In this document: positions 1 through 10,006 of the stretch, piece by piece
How the letters are laid out: every line of letters starts with the position of its first letter
Position numbering within the stretch: position 1 is the stretch's first letter
Assembly (NCBI RefSeq): GCF_040649515.1
Contig: NZ_JBEZFP010000036.1
Location: forward strand, 1 to 64,000
Direction of reading: 5' to 3'
Source of the DNA: Yinghuangia elevatio
Lineage (GTDB): Bacteria; Actinomycetota; Actinomycetes; Streptomycetales; Streptomycetaceae
Length of the DNA stretch: 64,000 bases
Notes under the pieces: generated by a model
The model's input: the letters and a program-made list of their open reading frames with translations, nothing else
Database searches by the model: none
Told to the model about the DNA's origin: nothing
Translations under genes and position numbers: made by a program

Positions 1-2
1 GT

Positions 3-25
3 CGCCGCCGGCTCAGCCGGCGGCG
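3..25. terminator. Perfect 10-bp hairpin over the PKS stop codon
   Basis: Arms CGCCGCCGGC and GCCGGCGGCG are exact reverse complements and flank a 3-base loop that is the PKS stop codon read on the minus strand. It could slow or end transcription, or sit in a short junction to a following PKS gene. Any U-tract would lie left of the window, so terminator function is unproven. Confidence 0.4.
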
Positions 26-3000
26 GGGAAGAAGTCGTCGTCCAGGGCGGCGGCGTCGATCTTGTCGGCGGCGACGGTCGGGCCCACGCGGGTGAGGATG
101 CGCTCCAGGCTCGCGGTGAGCCGGATGCGGGCGATGGTGTCGAGGGACAGCTTGCCGAGGGCGGCTTCCAGGCGGTCCAACTCCTCGAGCACCGCGACGG
201 CGGTGCCGGTGGTGCCGGGGGCCAGCTCGGAGCGCAGGTAGGACGCCATGGCGTCGACGGTCGGGTAGTCGAAGACCACGGTGGCCGGCAGGCGCAGGCC
301 GGTGACCGCGGACAGGCGGTTGCGCAGTTCGACCCCGGAGAGGGAGTCGAAGCCCAGGTCGACGAGGTTGCGCGAGACATCGACGGCATCCGGTGAGGCA
401 TGCCCCAGCACCGACGCCACGTGCGACCGCACCAGGTCGACGAGCAGGCGCTCGGCGTCCTCCGGAGCGGCCTCGGCCAGCGCCTTCGTGAGATCCGCGG
501 TGCCCTCGCCGCCGGCCCGGCGGCCGGCCGGTGCGCGTACCAGGCCGCGCAGCAGCAGCGGTACGGCCTCCTCGCCTGCGGTCTCGGCCTGGCCGGCGAG
601 CGCGGCGAGGTCGAGCCGCACGGGGACCTGCACGTCGTCCCGTACGCCGAGCGCGGCGTCGAACAACGCGAGGCCCTCCTCCGCGGACAGCAGCGCCATG
701 CCGCTGCGTGCCGCCCGGCGGGCGAGCGTGTCCCCGGTACGGTCGGCCATGCCACCGGACTGCTCCCACGCACCCCAGGCCAGCGACAGCGCGGGCAGTC
801 CCGCCGCGCGGCGCAGCTGCGCCACCGCGTCGGAGAAGGCGTTCGCCGCCGCATAGTTGGCCTGACCGGGGGAGCCGAGGATGCCCGCCGCCGACGAGAA
901 CACCACGAAGGCGGCCAAGTCCGCGCGGTCCTGCGTGAGTTCGTGCAGGTGCCAGAGCGCGTCCACCTTGGGGCGCAGCACCGCGTCGAGGCGTTCCCTG
1001 GTCAGCGACTGCACCAGGCCGTCGTCGAGGGTGCCGGCGAGATGGAGCACGGCCGTCAGCGGTTGCGTCCCGGGGATGCCGGCGAGCAGGCGCTCACACT
1101 CCTCGCGGTCCGCGGTGTCCACGGCGACCGTGCGCACCGATGCGCCCGCGGCGGCCAGTTCGGCGGTGAACGCGGCGACGCCCTCCGCGTCCGGACCGCG
1201 CCGGGACGCGAGCACGAGGTTGCGTACCCCGTGCGCGGTGGCCAGGTGCCGCGCGAGCAGCAGGCCCAGCGCTCCGGTGCCGCCGGTGATCAGTACGGTG
1301 CCGTTGCCGAACGGAGCCTCGGCGGGCTCCGCCGACGCGCGTTCCACTCGGCCGAGGCGTGGCACGAGCGCGTCGCCCGCCCGGAGCGCCAGTTGCGGTT
1401 CGCCGGTGCCCAGCGCCCCGCCGATCGCGCCCGCCGAGCGTTCCGACGCGTCCGTGTCGACCAGGACGAAGCGCCCGGGGTTCTCGGACTGGGCCGAGCG
1501 GACGAGGCCCCACGCGGCCGCGGCCGCGGCGTCCGTCACCGGCTCCCCGGGTACCGCGGAGACCGCCCCCGAGGTCAGGAGCACCAGGCGCGATTCCGCG
1601 AAGCGCGGGTCGGCGAGCCAGGTGGTCACCAATTCCAGGGTCCGGCCCGCGATTTCGTGTGCCTGCGCGGCGGCGTCGCCGCCCTTGACCAGGACGGGGT
1701 CGGCGGCCAGCGGCACGATCACGGTGTCCGGCGCCGGCTCGGGCAGGGCGGCGAGCCCCGCCGCGACCGGCACTCCCAGGCCCGCCCACACCTCGGTGAG
1801 CGGCGTCGGGGCGTCCTCGACCACGGCGAACCGGCCCGCCCTGGGCGTGCCGCGGCCCACCGGACCCCACTGCACACGGAACAAGCTCTCGTACGCTCCA
1901 CCGCCCGAGGCTCGCAGTTGGTCGGCCGCGACCGGCAGGAACGCCAGTTCGCCGACCGAGGCCACGGGCCGGCCCCTGCTGTCCGCCACCGTGAGCGCCA
2001 TGCGCTCGCCGTCCAGTCGCGTCAGCCGCACCCGCAGCGAGGCGGCCCCGGTTGCGTGCACCTGGACACCGGTCCACGCGAACGGCAGCGCCACCCGGTC
2101 GTCGTCGGCGTCCCGGCCGACCCCGACCGCGTGCAAGGCCGCGTCCAGCAGGGCGGGGTGAACGGCGAAGGCGCCGGCCTGCTCGCGCAGTTCCTCGGGC
2201 AGCTCCACCTCGGCGAACACCTCGTCGCCGCGTTCCCAGGCGGCCACCAGGCCGCGGAACCCGGGGCCGTAGCGGTATCCGCGCTCGGCGAGCCCGGCGT
2301 AGAAGCCCTCCAGCGCCATCGCGACCCCGCCGGGCGGCGGCCACACCGCCAGTCGACCCGGCATCTCGTCGGAGTCGTCGGGACCGAGCCGACCGCTGGC
2401 GTGGCAGGTCCACGCCTCGTCGGCGCCCGCGCCTTCCACCCGGCCGTACACCGCGACCGGGCGCAGCCCGTCCGCGTCCGGCGCCCGCACCACGACGCGC
2501 AGCTGCACGAAGTGCTCGGCGGGCATCACCAGGGGGGTCTGCACGAGGAGTTCGCGAACCTGTTCGCAGCCGCTCCGGTCGGCGGCCTGCACGGCCAGCT
2601 CGACCAGCGCGGTGCCGGGCACCACCACGGAACCGAGCACGGCGTGGTCGGCAAGCCACGGATGGGTGTCGAGTGAGATGCGGCCGGTCAAAACCAGGCC
2701 TTCGTCGTCGGGGAGTTCGACCAGCGCGCCGAGCAGCGGGTGGTCGGCCGAGCGCTGACCGGCACCCGTGACGTCGCCGGCACCGGGCCGCACCTTGGTC
2801 AGCCAGTACGGCTTGCGCGCGAACGTGTGCGGCGGCAGTTCCGCGGGTCGGGCCCCGTCGAAGACCCCCGCCCAGTCCACGCGGGTGCCTTGGTTGTGCA
2901 GCCGCGCCAACGCGCCGGTGAGCGCCACCGGTTCGGGCCGATCGGCGCGCAGGGTCGGGGTGACGAGCGCGGGGTCGCCGTCCAGGCAGTCCTGGATCAT

Positions 3001-5898
3001 CGCGGTCGCCGTGCGGCCCGGACCGAGCTCGACGTACGCCGCCGCGCCCTGGCCGCGCAGCCACGCGACGCCCTCCGCGAAGCGGACCGTCTGCCGGACG
3101 TGGCGCACCCAGTGGCTCGGCATGGCGAGTTCGCCGGCCGAGGCCAGGCGACCGGTCACGTTGGACACGATGGGCACCGTCGGCGCGGTGTACGACAACC
3201 GCTCTGCGACGCGCTCGAACTCGGCGAGCATGGGGTCCATGAGCGGCGAGTGGAACGCGCGGTTCACCTTCAGGCGCTTGATCAGCCGGCCCTTGGCACG
3301 CCACGCGGCGGCCAGTTCCGCCACGGCGTCCGTCTCGCCCGAGAGCACCACGGACGCGGGCCCGTTGACGGCGGCGATGCTGATGTCCGGACCGATGCCG
3401 CCTTCCGCACGCACCTCGTCCTCGGTGGCGCGGACGACGAACATCGCGCCCCCCGCGGTCTGTTCCTGCATCAGGCGGCCGCGCGCCGCGACCAGGGCGG
3501 CGGCGTCCGGCAGCGACAGCACGCCCGAGACGTGCGCGGCGGTCAGCTCGCCGATCGAGTGCCCGATCAGGTAGTCAGGGCGTACGCCCCGGGCCAGGAG
3601 CAGCCGGTACAGCCCCACTTGGAGTGCGAACAGGCCGGTCTGCGTGTACAGGGTCTCGTCGAGCAGCGCGGCGTCGGCCGAACCGGGCTCGGCGTGCACG
3701 ACGTCGCGCAGCGGACGGTCCAGGTGTCCGTCCAGCGCCTCGCACACCTCGTCCCATGCTTCCGCGAAGTCACGCGACGCCAGACACAGTTCGCGTCCCA
3801 TCCCGATCCGCTGCGAGCCCTGCCCGGAGAACGCGAACACCACAGGCCCGTCGCCGCTCGGCCCCTCCGCGATCCCCGCGTCGGCCGACGGCACGTCGGA
3901 GTCGGCCAGGATGCCGAGAGCGGAAAGCAGTTCGTCCCGGGTGCCGCCGACGACGGCGCCGCGGTACTCCAGCGCCGAGCGCGTGGTGGCGAGCGCCGCC
4001 CCGACCTCGATCGTGCCGAGGTCCGGCCGGGCCGAGACGTACTCGTGCAACTGCCGTGCCTGAGTGCGCATGTCGGAGCGGGTGCGGCCGGAAAGCAGCC
4101 AGGGGACCGGGAACGCGCCCGAGCGCAGCTCGGCCGGACCGGCCGCGGCGAACGCGGCGGAGTCCGGCGGGGCGGTGGACGCGTCCGCGACGGGGGCGCC
4201 CTCCTCCACGATGACGTGCGCGTTCGTGCCGCTGATGCCGAACGACGAGACCGCGGCGCGGCGCGGCCGACCGGACCGCGGCCATGCGCGCTCCTCGGTG
4301 AGGAGTTCCACGGCCCCGGCGGACCAGTCGATCATCGGCGACGGCTCGTCGACGTGCAGGGTCCTCGGCAGTACCCCGTGCCGCATCGCGAGCACCGTCT
4401 TGATCAGCCCCGCGATGCCCGCCGCGGCCTGCGCATGCCCGATGTTGGACTTCACCGACCCCAGCAGCAAGGGACGTTCCCGATCCTGCCCGTACGCCGC
4501 CAGAAGCGCCTGCGCCTCGATCGGGTCGCCGAGCCTGGTGCCCGTGCCGTGCGCCTCCACCGCGTCGACGTCCGCGGGCCCGAGCCCCGCGTCCGCCAGC
4601 GCCTGCCCGATCAGCCGCTGCTGACTGGGCCCGTTGGGTGCGGTGAGGCCGTTGGACGCGCCGTCGTGGTTGATCGCGCTGCCGCGTACGACCGCGAGCA
4701 CGGTGCGGCCCGCCCGCCGCGCGTCGGACAGCCGCTCGCACACGACCACGCCGACGCCCTCGGACCACGCGGTGCCGTCCGCCGCGGCCGCGAAGGACTT
4801 GCAGCGTGCGTCCGGCGCCAGGCCCTGCTGGCGGCTGAACTCGGTGAAGACCACGGGCGTCGCCATGACGGTGACGCCGCCGACCAACGCCATGGAGCAC
4901 TCGCCCTCTCGCAGCGAGCGGCAGGCCAGATGCAGCGCGACGAGCGACGACGAGCACGCCGTGTCGACCGAGAACACCGGGCCCTCCAGCCCCAGCGAGT
5001 ACGCCACCCGGCCTGAGATGACGCTCGTCGCGTTCCCGGTCATCAGATGGCCCCACAGGTCCTCGGACACCTCGTCCGGGCTCAGGGCGTAGTCGCTCTG
5101 CACCACGCCGGCGAAGACGCCGGTACGGCTGCCGCGCAACGCCGTCGGATCGACGCCGGCCCGTTCCAGCGCCTCCCAGGACGTCTCCAGCAGCAGGCGC
5201 TGCTGCGGGTCCATGGTGATCGCCTCACGGGGCGAGAGCCGGAAGAACTCGGCGTCGAACTCCGCCGCGTCGTAGAGGAATCCGCCTTCCCGAACGGCCG
5301 ATTTCGGGATCCGGCCCGGGGCCGCCGCGAACAGGTCGTCCTCGTCCCAGCCGCGGTCTTTGGGGAACGGGCCGATGGCGTCGCGGCCTTCGGCCAGCAG
5401 CCGCCAGAAGTCGTCGGGGGAGCGCACCCCGCCCGGGAAACGGCAGGCCATCGCCACGATCGCGATCCGGTCGTCGTCCGTCGGCTCGCCAGTCCGGCCG
5501 GCCCCCTGAGCCGGACCGGCGGCCGGATCCGAAACCGCCGCACCGGCATCCGGAGCCGACTCCGCGTCCAGCGCCGCGAGTTCGGCCCGCAGATGCTCGG
5601 CCAGCGCGACCGGTGTCGGGTAGTCGAAGACCAGCGTCGCGGCCAGGCGCAGGCCCAGCACACTGCTGAGGGACTCGGCGAATTCGAGCGCGCTGAGCGA
5701 GTCGAACCCCTGTTCCTCAAGGCTCCGTTCCGGTGGTATCGAGTCGGCGCCGGGCCGGTCGAGAACCTCGGCTGCCTTCTCGCGCACAAGGCGTACCAGC
5801 GCTCGTGCCCGTTCGGCGTCGGAAGCCGCCGCCAGATCACGGCGGAAAGAAGAAGAAAAAGCAGATCCCACGGCAGACCCCACGGAAGATCCCGGCAT
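13..5898 (-). CDS. Type I modular polyketide synthase, ACP-KS-AT-DH-KR-ACP
   Basis: Single-module type I PKS of about 1961 residues. Domains in order: an N-terminal ACP with GFDSL near residue 70; a KS with DTACSSS near 318, EAHGTGT and NIGHA; an AT with GHSIGE near 785 and RAFHS, which favours malonyl-CoA; a DH with HxxxGxxxxP near 1090 and DAALH; a KR with GGTGALG near 1540, an LDD motif (B-type stereochemistry expected) and SSAAG...Y; and a C-terminal ACP with GFDSLSG near 1855. There is no ER or thioesterase. The last ~60 residues look like a C-terminal docking helix, so another PKS should follow to the left. The leading ACP suggests a starter loaded by the divergent acyl-AMP ligase. ATG at 5898 is chosen because GGGAGG lies upstream; an in-frame GTG at 5910 is possible. 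Confidence 0.93.
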   Translation of the reverse strand: MPGSSVGSAVGSAFSSSFRRDLAAASDAERARALVRLVREKAAEVLDRPGADSIPPERSLEEQGFDSLSALEFAESLSSVLGLRLAATLVFDYPTPVALAEHLRAELAALDAESAPDAGAAVSDPAAGPAQGAGRTGEPTDDDRIAIVAMACRFPGGVRSPDDFWRLLAEGRDAIGPFPKDRGWDEDDLFAAAPGRIPKSAVREGGFLYDAAEFDAEFFRLSPREAITMDPQQRLLLETSWEALERAGVDPTALRGSRTGVFAGVVQSDYALSPDEVSEDLWGHLMTGNATSVISGRVAYSLGLEGPVFSVDTACSSSLVALHLACRSLREGECSMALVGGVTVMATPVVFTEFSRQQGLAPDARCKSFAAAADGTAWSEGVGVVVCERLSDARRAGRTVLAVVRGSAINHDGASNGLTAPNGPSQQRLIGQALADAGLGPADVDAVEAHGTGTRLGDPIEAQALLAAYGQDRERPLLLGSVKSNIGHAQAAAGIAGLIKTVLAMRHGVLPRTLHVDEPSPMIDWSAGAVELLTEERAWPRSGRPRRAAVSSFGISGTNAHVIVEEGAPVADASTAPPDSAAFAAAGPAELRSGAFPVPWLLSGRTRSDMRTQARQLHEYVSARPDLGTIEVGAALATTRSALEYRGAVVGGTRDELLSALGILADSDVPSADAGIAEGPSGDGPVVFAFSGQGSQRIGMGRELCLASRDFAEAWDEVCEALDGHLDRPLRDVVHAEPGSADAALLDETLYTQTGLFALQVGLYRLLLARGVRPDYLIGHSIGELTAAHVSGVLSLPDAAALVAARGRLMQEQTAGGAMFVVRATEDEVRAEGGIGPDISIAAVNGPASVVLSGETDAVAELAAAWRAKGRLIKRLKVNRAFHSPLMDPMLAEFERVAERLSYTAPTVPIVSNVTGRLASAGELAMPSHWVRHVRQTVRFAEGVAWLRGQGAAAYVELGPGRTATAMIQDCLDGDPALVTPTLRADRPEPVALTGALARLHNQGTRVDWAGVFDGARPAELPPHTFARKPYWLTKVRPGAGDVTGAGQRSADHPLLGALVELPDDEGLVLTGRISLDTHPWLADHAVLGSVVVPGTALVELAVQAADRSGCEQVRELLVQTPLVMPAEHFVQLRVVVRAPDADGLRPVAVYGRVEGAGADEAWTCHASGRLGPDDSDEMPGRLAVWPPPGGVAMALEGFYAGLAERGYRYGPGFRGLVAAWERGDEVFAEVELPEELREQAGAFAVHPALLDAALHAVGVGRDADDDRVALPFAWTGVQVHATGAASLRVRLTRLDGERMALTVADSRGRPVASVGELAFLPVAADQLRASGGGAYESLFRVQWGPVGRGTPRAGRFAVVEDAPTPLTEVWAGLGVPVAAGLAALPEPAPDTVIVPLAADPVLVKGGDAAAQAHEIAGRTLELVTTWLADPRFAESRLVLLTSGAVSAVPGEPVTDAAAAAAWGLVRSAQSENPGRFVLVDTDASERSAGAIGGALGTGEPQLALRAGDALVPRLGRVERASAEPAEAPFGNGTVLITGGTGALGLLLARHLATAHGVRNLVLASRRGPDAEGVAAFTAELAAAGASVRTVAVDTADREECERLLAGIPGTQPLTAVLHLAGTLDDGLVQSLTRERLDAVLRPKVDALWHLHELTQDRADLAAFVVFSSAAGILGSPGQANYAAANAFSDAVAQLRRAAGLPALSLAWGAWEQSGGMADRTGDTLARRAARSGMALLSAEEGLALFDAALGVRDDVQVPVRLDLAALAGQAETAGEEAVPLLLRGLVRAPAGRRAGGEGTADLTKALAEAAPEDAERLLVDLVRSHVASVLGHASPDAVDVSRNLVDLGFDSLSGVELRNRLSAVTGLRLPATVVFDYPTVDAMASYLRSELAPGTTGTAVAVLEELDRLEAALGKLSLDTIARIRLTASLERILTRVGPTVAADKIDAAALDDDFFPAAG

Positions 5899-6041
5899 CG
5901 ACGACACCACCTCCCGGGGAAGCTACCGAGATTCGCCCGATCGGCACCCATCTGCCGGTAACCGATCGCCCCCCGGGCACCGAGACCGGGCGGTGACCGA
6001 AACATGGACGATGGCGTGGATTGGGGCGGTAGCTTCCTGGT

Positions 6042-6082
6042 CCGACACAGAGTTCGGGCCCAGTTCCGACACCGAGTTCGGG
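6042..6082. repeat. Two 17-bp direct repeats at a 24-bp period in the divergent PKS/ligase control region
   Basis: CCGACACAGAGTTCGGG (6042-6058) and CCGACACCGAGTTCGGG (6066-6082) differ at one base and lie just upstream of the ligase start, in the 207-bp gap shared with the PKS. Tandem direct repeats near two helical turns apart are the kind of site SARP activators bind, and a SARP gene lies at the other end of the operon. That link is inference. Confidence 0.5.
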
Positions 6083-6105
6083 GCATGGTGCGGGGAGGCG
6101 TGGCA

Positions 6106-7764
6106 GTGAGCACGTTCATCGAAACCATCGTCGCCGTGGCGGCCGAAACGCCGAAGGGCATGACGACCGGCGAACCGCACCAGCCCGTCCGGCGCCAGTG
6201 GCGGGAGATTGTCGAGAAGGCTCGCGGCGGCGCCGCGGAACTCGTGGCGAGCGGACTGCGCCCCGGGGACGCGGTGGCCATACTCGGCGCCGAACTGTCC
6301 CAGGCGGTCCACGCCGCGGTGTCCGTGTGGCTGGCCGGCGGCAGCACCACGATGCTGCACGAACCCGGCCATCGCGCGAACCCCGAGGCCTGGCAGGCGT
6401 CGACGCTGCACGCACTGCGGACGGTCGACGCGAGCCTTGTGCTCCTCGGCAGACCCTACGAACCGGTCGCCGAGGTGCTGCGGGCCCGCGGATACGACGC
6501 GCGCCTCATCGAGGAACTGGAACGGCCCGACGCGGACACCACGTTCGCTCCCGTCCAGGTGGGCGAGGACGCGCCGATCCTCCTGCAATTGACGAGCGGC
6601 TCGACATCCGAGCCCAAGGCCGCGCGCATCACGCACGGCAACCTGATGGCGAATCTCCGGGACTTCACCCGGGCCCGGGATTTCGGACGCCCCGACGACG
6701 TCCTGGTGTCGTGGGTTCCGCTGTTCCACGACATGGGCATGGTCGGCTGCTTCATCGGATCGATGGTCTCCGGCATGGAACTCGTCGCGATCACCCCGGT
6801 GGAGTTCCTCCGATACCCCGGTCTGTGGCAGGAGCTGATGCACAAGTACCGGGGCACCATCACGGCCGCGCCGAACTTCGCGTACCTGCTCATGGCCCGT
6901 CAACTCGCCAACACCGAGCCCGGTTCGCTCGATCTGTCGTGCGTGCGCATCATGGGCAACGGCGGTGAACCCATCGACGCCGACGGCATGCACATGCTGG
7001 AGACCGTCGGCGCGCGGTTCGGCCTCGACCCGCGCGTGCTGGCGCCGGTGTACGGCGCGGCCGAGAACGGCGTCCTGATCACGATGGCGTCGGAAGGCGA
7101 CGGCGTGATCATCGACACCGTCGACGCCGCCGCGCTGGAGAAGGACCGCCGCGCGGTGCCGGCCGACCCGGGCGCCGCACCGTCCGAGGTGCGCCGGTTC
7201 CCGCTGCTCGGCTACGTGCTGCCGTCCGTCAGCGCGCGCATCGTCGGCGAGAAGGGCGAGGTGCTGGGCGAGCGGGAGGTCGGCGGGGTGCAGCTGCGCG
7301 GGGCCTCGGTGACCGGCTCGTACTGCACCGAGGACGGCGTCGTACCCGCCACGGACGCCGACGGTTGGCTCGACATCGGCGACGACGGCTACTTCGTCGG
7401 CGACCGCCTGGTGATCTGCGGACGCCGCAAGGACGTCATCATCATGGGCGGCCGCAACATCTTCCCGACCGACATCGAGCGTGCCGCGACCGCGGTCGAG
7501 GGCGTCCGGGCCGGCAACGTGATCGCGGTACGGGTGGCCGAGGACGGCGCCGGCGGCATCCAGAAGGAAGGGTTCGCCGTCCTGGCCGAGTCCCGGCAGC
7601 ACGCCGACCCCGAAGCCGCCGAGCGGATCCGCGACGCCGTCGCCGCGCGCGTGCTCTCCGACGTCGGGGTGCGCCCGGCCCGTGTGGTGGTGCTCCCGCC
7701 CGCCACACTCCCGAAGACGTCGTCGGGCAAACTGCGCCGCTCCGCGGCGCTCAACCTGCTCTGA
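6106..7764 (+). CDS. Fatty acyl-AMP ligase (FAAL-type adenylating enzyme)
   Basis: A 552-residue member of the ANL superfamily. The phosphate-binding loop TSGSTSEPK is near residue 163, then FHDMGMVG, YGAAENGV, a GDDGYF aspartate motif, RRKDVIIMGGRN-x-FPTDIE near 445, and the C-terminal lysine motif LPKTSSGKLRR. GRNxxPxDIE and HDMGMVG are typical of FAALs, which pass acyl-AMP to an ACP rather than to CoA. The likely acceptor is the N-terminal ACP of the divergent PKS. GTG at 6106 is chosen because GGGGAG lies 8 bases upstream; ATG 6085 and ATG 6004 are in-frame alternatives. First gene of the rightward operon. Confidence 0.88.
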   Translation: MSTFIETIVAVAAETPKGMTTGEPHQPVRRQWREIVEKARGGAAELVASGLRPGDAVAILGAELSQAVHAAVSVWLAGGSTTMLHEPGHRANPEAWQASTLHALRTVDASLVLLGRPYEPVAEVLRARGYDARLIEELERPDADTTFAPVQVGEDAPILLQLTSGSTSEPKAARITHGNLMANLRDFTRARDFGRPDDVLVSWVPLFHDMGMVGCFIGSMVSGMELVAITPVEFLRYPGLWQELMHKYRGTITAAPNFAYLLMARQLANTEPGSLDLSCVRIMGNGGEPIDADGMHMLETVGARFGLDPRVLAPVYGAAENGVLITMASEGDGVIIDTVDAAALEKDRRAVPADPGAAPSEVRRFPLLGYVLPSVSARIVGEKGEVLGEREVGGVQLRGASVTGSYCTEDGVVPATDADGWLDIGDDGYFVGDRLVICGRRKDVIIMGGRNIFPTDIERAATAVEGVRAGNVIAVRVAEDGAGGIQKEGFAVLAESRQHADPEAAERIRDAVAARVLSDVGVRPARVVVLPPATLPKTSSGKLRRSAALNLL

Positions 7765-7778
7765 CTGGAGGGCGACGC

Positions 7779-8918
7779 ATGCGATCCCTGGACCACGCGA
7801 GAGAGACCTGCGAGGGCTACCTGCCCGGACTGGTCGACGCCCTTGCCCGCGTCCCCCTCGCCGAACGCGAGGCACCGGGCAGCCCCGTCATCGAACTGTT
7901 CCGCAAGAGCCGCGGTCCCGCCCTGGTGATCCCCACCGAGTACGGCGGACTGGGCGCGGGGCCTCTGGAGGCCATGCGCGCGCTACGGGCGATCGGCGCG
8001 GCGTCGCCGTCCCTGGCGGTCGCCTCGACGATGCACCACTTCTCCGTCGCCACCCTCTTCACCCTCGCCGACAGCCTGCAGAAGTCCGGGCTGGAGTGGG
8101 CGCTTCTGGAGGCCGTCGCGCAGGAGAACCTGCTGGTGGCGTCCGGCTTCGCCGAGGGGCGCACCGAGCAGGGCATCCTGTCGCCGACGATGAGCGCGGT
8201 GCCGGTCGAGGGCGGCTACCGCGTCAACGGCTCGAAGAAGCCGTGCAGCCTCGCGCACTCCATGGACCTGCTCACCGCGGCCCTGACGGTGCCGGGCCAG
8301 GACGGCGAGCCCGAGCTCGCGGTGCTGCTCATCCCGTCGACCGCCGAGGGCATCACCCGCCATCCGTTCTGGGGCAGCCGGGTGCTGGCCGGCGCGGAGA
8401 GCGACGAGGTGCGGCTCACCGACGTCCACGTGGAAGAGCAACTGGTCGTCCGCACCGAGGCGCGCGAGGGCGACGGCCTCGACGAACTCCAGACCGTCGG
8501 CTTCCTGTGGTTCGAACTCCTCATCTCGGCCGGCTACCTCGGCGCGGTCAGCACCCTGGTCGAGCGCGCGCTGAACGAGAAGCGCGGATCGGCCTCCGAA
8601 CGGTCGGCGGTCGCCTGCCGGCTGGAGTCCGCGGCGCTCCTCCTCGAGTCGATCGCGCAGCGCATCGCCGACGGGGCGGCCGGCAACAACGCGTTGGCCG
8701 AGGTGCTCATCGCCCGGTACGCCGCCCAGGACGCCATCAACGACGCCGGCGCCAAGGCCATCGAACTCCTGGGCGGCATGGCCTTCATCGGCGGGGACGA
8801 AGTCGCCTACTACGCCGCCGCGTACCACTGCCTGGGGTTCCATCCGCCGTCCCGGTCGCGGACCGCGCCCTCGCTCCTCGACTACCTGGAAGGCACCGGG
8901 CCGGTGCTGGTCGGCTGA
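7779..8918 (+). CDS. Acyl-CoA dehydrogenase-like flavoprotein
   Basis: A 379-residue protein with the acyl-CoA dehydrogenase layout: N-terminal helices ending in TEYGGLGAGP, a middle beta region (SGFAEGRTEQG then NGSKKPCSLA) and a C-terminal helical domain with a GGMAFIGGDEVAYYAAAYH-like region. It probably uses FAD to desaturate or otherwise oxidise an acyl chain, here perhaps the starter bound to CoA or ACP. ATG at 7779 follows GGAGG with good spacing, only 14 bases after the ligase stop, so the two genes are co-transcribed. The substrate cannot be read from the sequence. Confidence 0.82.
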   Translation: MRSLDHARETCEGYLPGLVDALARVPLAEREAPGSPVIELFRKSRGPALVIPTEYGGLGAGPLEAMRALRAIGAASPSLAVASTMHHFSVATLFTLADSLQKSGLEWALLEAVAQENLLVASGFAEGRTEQGILSPTMSAVPVEGGYRVNGSKKPCSLAHSMDLLTAALTVPGQDGEPELAVLLIPSTAEGITRHPFWGSRVLAGAESDEVRLTDVHVEEQLVVRTEAREGDGLDELQTVGFLWFELLISAGYLGAVSTLVERALNEKRGSASERSAVACRLESAALLLESIAQRIADGAAGNNALAEVLIARYAAQDAINDAGAKAIELLGGMAFIGGDEVAYYAAAYHCLGFHPPSRSRTAPSLLDYLEGTGPVLVG

Positions 8919-8985
8919 CCGCGCCCGTGCCCGGCCCGACTCCACGGCACGACCGACGCGCACGACAGACAGACGGGAGCCAGCA

Positions 8986-9972
8986 ATGACCGACCGCACC
9001 GGACCCGAAGGCGGTACGCGCAAGTACGCCCCGGAGGCGGACTGGGACACCGCACGCGCCCTGTTCGACGGGGGCGACGAACTCGTGCTCACCGCCGAGC
9101 AGTGCGGGCTGCGCTACTGGTTCGACAACGTGCCGTACGGCACGCTGCGCGGGCACGCCGAAGGCCACCTGCCGGACGTGACGACCCCCGAACTCGTCCG
9201 TGAGCCGGGGCCGTTGCACGACGTGCTGGTTCGCGAGGTGGCGTTCCGCACGCTCGCCGAGGAGCGCGCCGCCGGGTCGCTGGGGTACCTGGTCCTGGAC
9301 GCCCCGAACCTGGCGTGCATGGAGTTTTACGCGACGCAGCTCATCGACGAGACCCGCCACGCCATGGTCTTCCGCGAGCACCTGGTGGACCTCGGCGTCC
9401 CGCGCGAGGAACGCGACGCCCGCCTCGACGAACTCAACGCCCACGACCGGGCGACCATCATCACCCCGCTGGAGGAGTACGTCCTCCCGGTGATCCGCGA
9501 CCAGCACGACTTCTACGGCGCCGTGGTGCTGCTCACCACCCTGGTGGAAGGTGTGCTGGCACCGGCGTTCGAGCAGAGCGAGCTCAAGTGGCGGCCGCTC
9601 GACCCGGTCATGGCGGACATCCAGAAGGGTGCCGGGATCGACGAGGTCCGGCACCTCGCGGTGGGCAGCTCGATCGTGCGCCGCCACCTGGCGGACAACC
9701 CCGCCGAGACCGAGCGCATCGCCGAGATCGTGCGCGGCGGCATGCACCTGTTCTACGAACTCCCCGTGATGCAGCAGCAGCAGTCCTGGGAAGCGCTGTT
9801 CCAGGAGGGCATGGAGCAGCACGCCGACCTCCTCGCCGACTACGAACTGTGGCCCGGACGCAAGCTGTTGGACACCACGCCCGACGAACGCATCGGCAAG
9901 ACGCTGGAGATGACGTTCCGGATCCACGAGAACCGGCTCAAGGACATGGGGCTTGCCTCCGCCCTCGCCTGA
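8986..9972 (+). CDS. Ferritin-like non-haem diiron oxygenase
   Basis: A 328-residue, mostly helical protein with a complete diiron ligand set: Glu92 or Glu93, then DETRH (Glu122, His125), Glu188, then DEVRH (Glu220, His223). The spacing of about 30 between each single Glu and its ExxH is that of ferritin-fold carboxylate diiron enzymes such as monooxygenase alpha subunits, R2-like oxidases and VlmB/AurF-type N-oxygenases. There is no signal peptide or membrane segment. Sitting in a PKS/ligase operon, it most likely hydroxylates, desaturates or N-oxygenates an intermediate. The family within the superfamily cannot be fixed by eye. Confidence 0.8.
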   Translation: MTDRTGPEGGTRKYAPEADWDTARALFDGGDELVLTAEQCGLRYWFDNVPYGTLRGHAEGHLPDVTTPELVREPGPLHDVLVREVAFRTLAEERAAGSLGYLVLDAPNLACMEFYATQLIDETRHAMVFREHLVDLGVPREERDARLDELNAHDRATIITPLEEYVLPVIRDQHDFYGAVVLLTTLVEGVLAPAFEQSELKWRPLDPVMADIQKGAGIDEVRHLAVGSSIVRRHLADNPAETERIAEIVRGGMHLFYELPVMQQQQSWEALFQEGMEQHADLLADYELWPGRKLLDTTPDERIGKTLEMTFRIHENRLKDMGLASALA

Positions 9973-10006
9973 CCCCACGCCGATCCCCCAAGGAGGGAAG
10001 AGCACC

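Noticed and set aside
13..5898. Stand-alone Pks13-like condensing enzyme
   Set aside because: There is no thioesterase; DH and KR are present and a docking-like tail ends the protein, so it is part of a longer assembly line.
7365..7778. Upstream extension of the acyl-CoA dehydrogenase frame
   Set aside because: It overlaps the FAAL coding region in another frame; the spaced RBS and family start place the gene at 7779.
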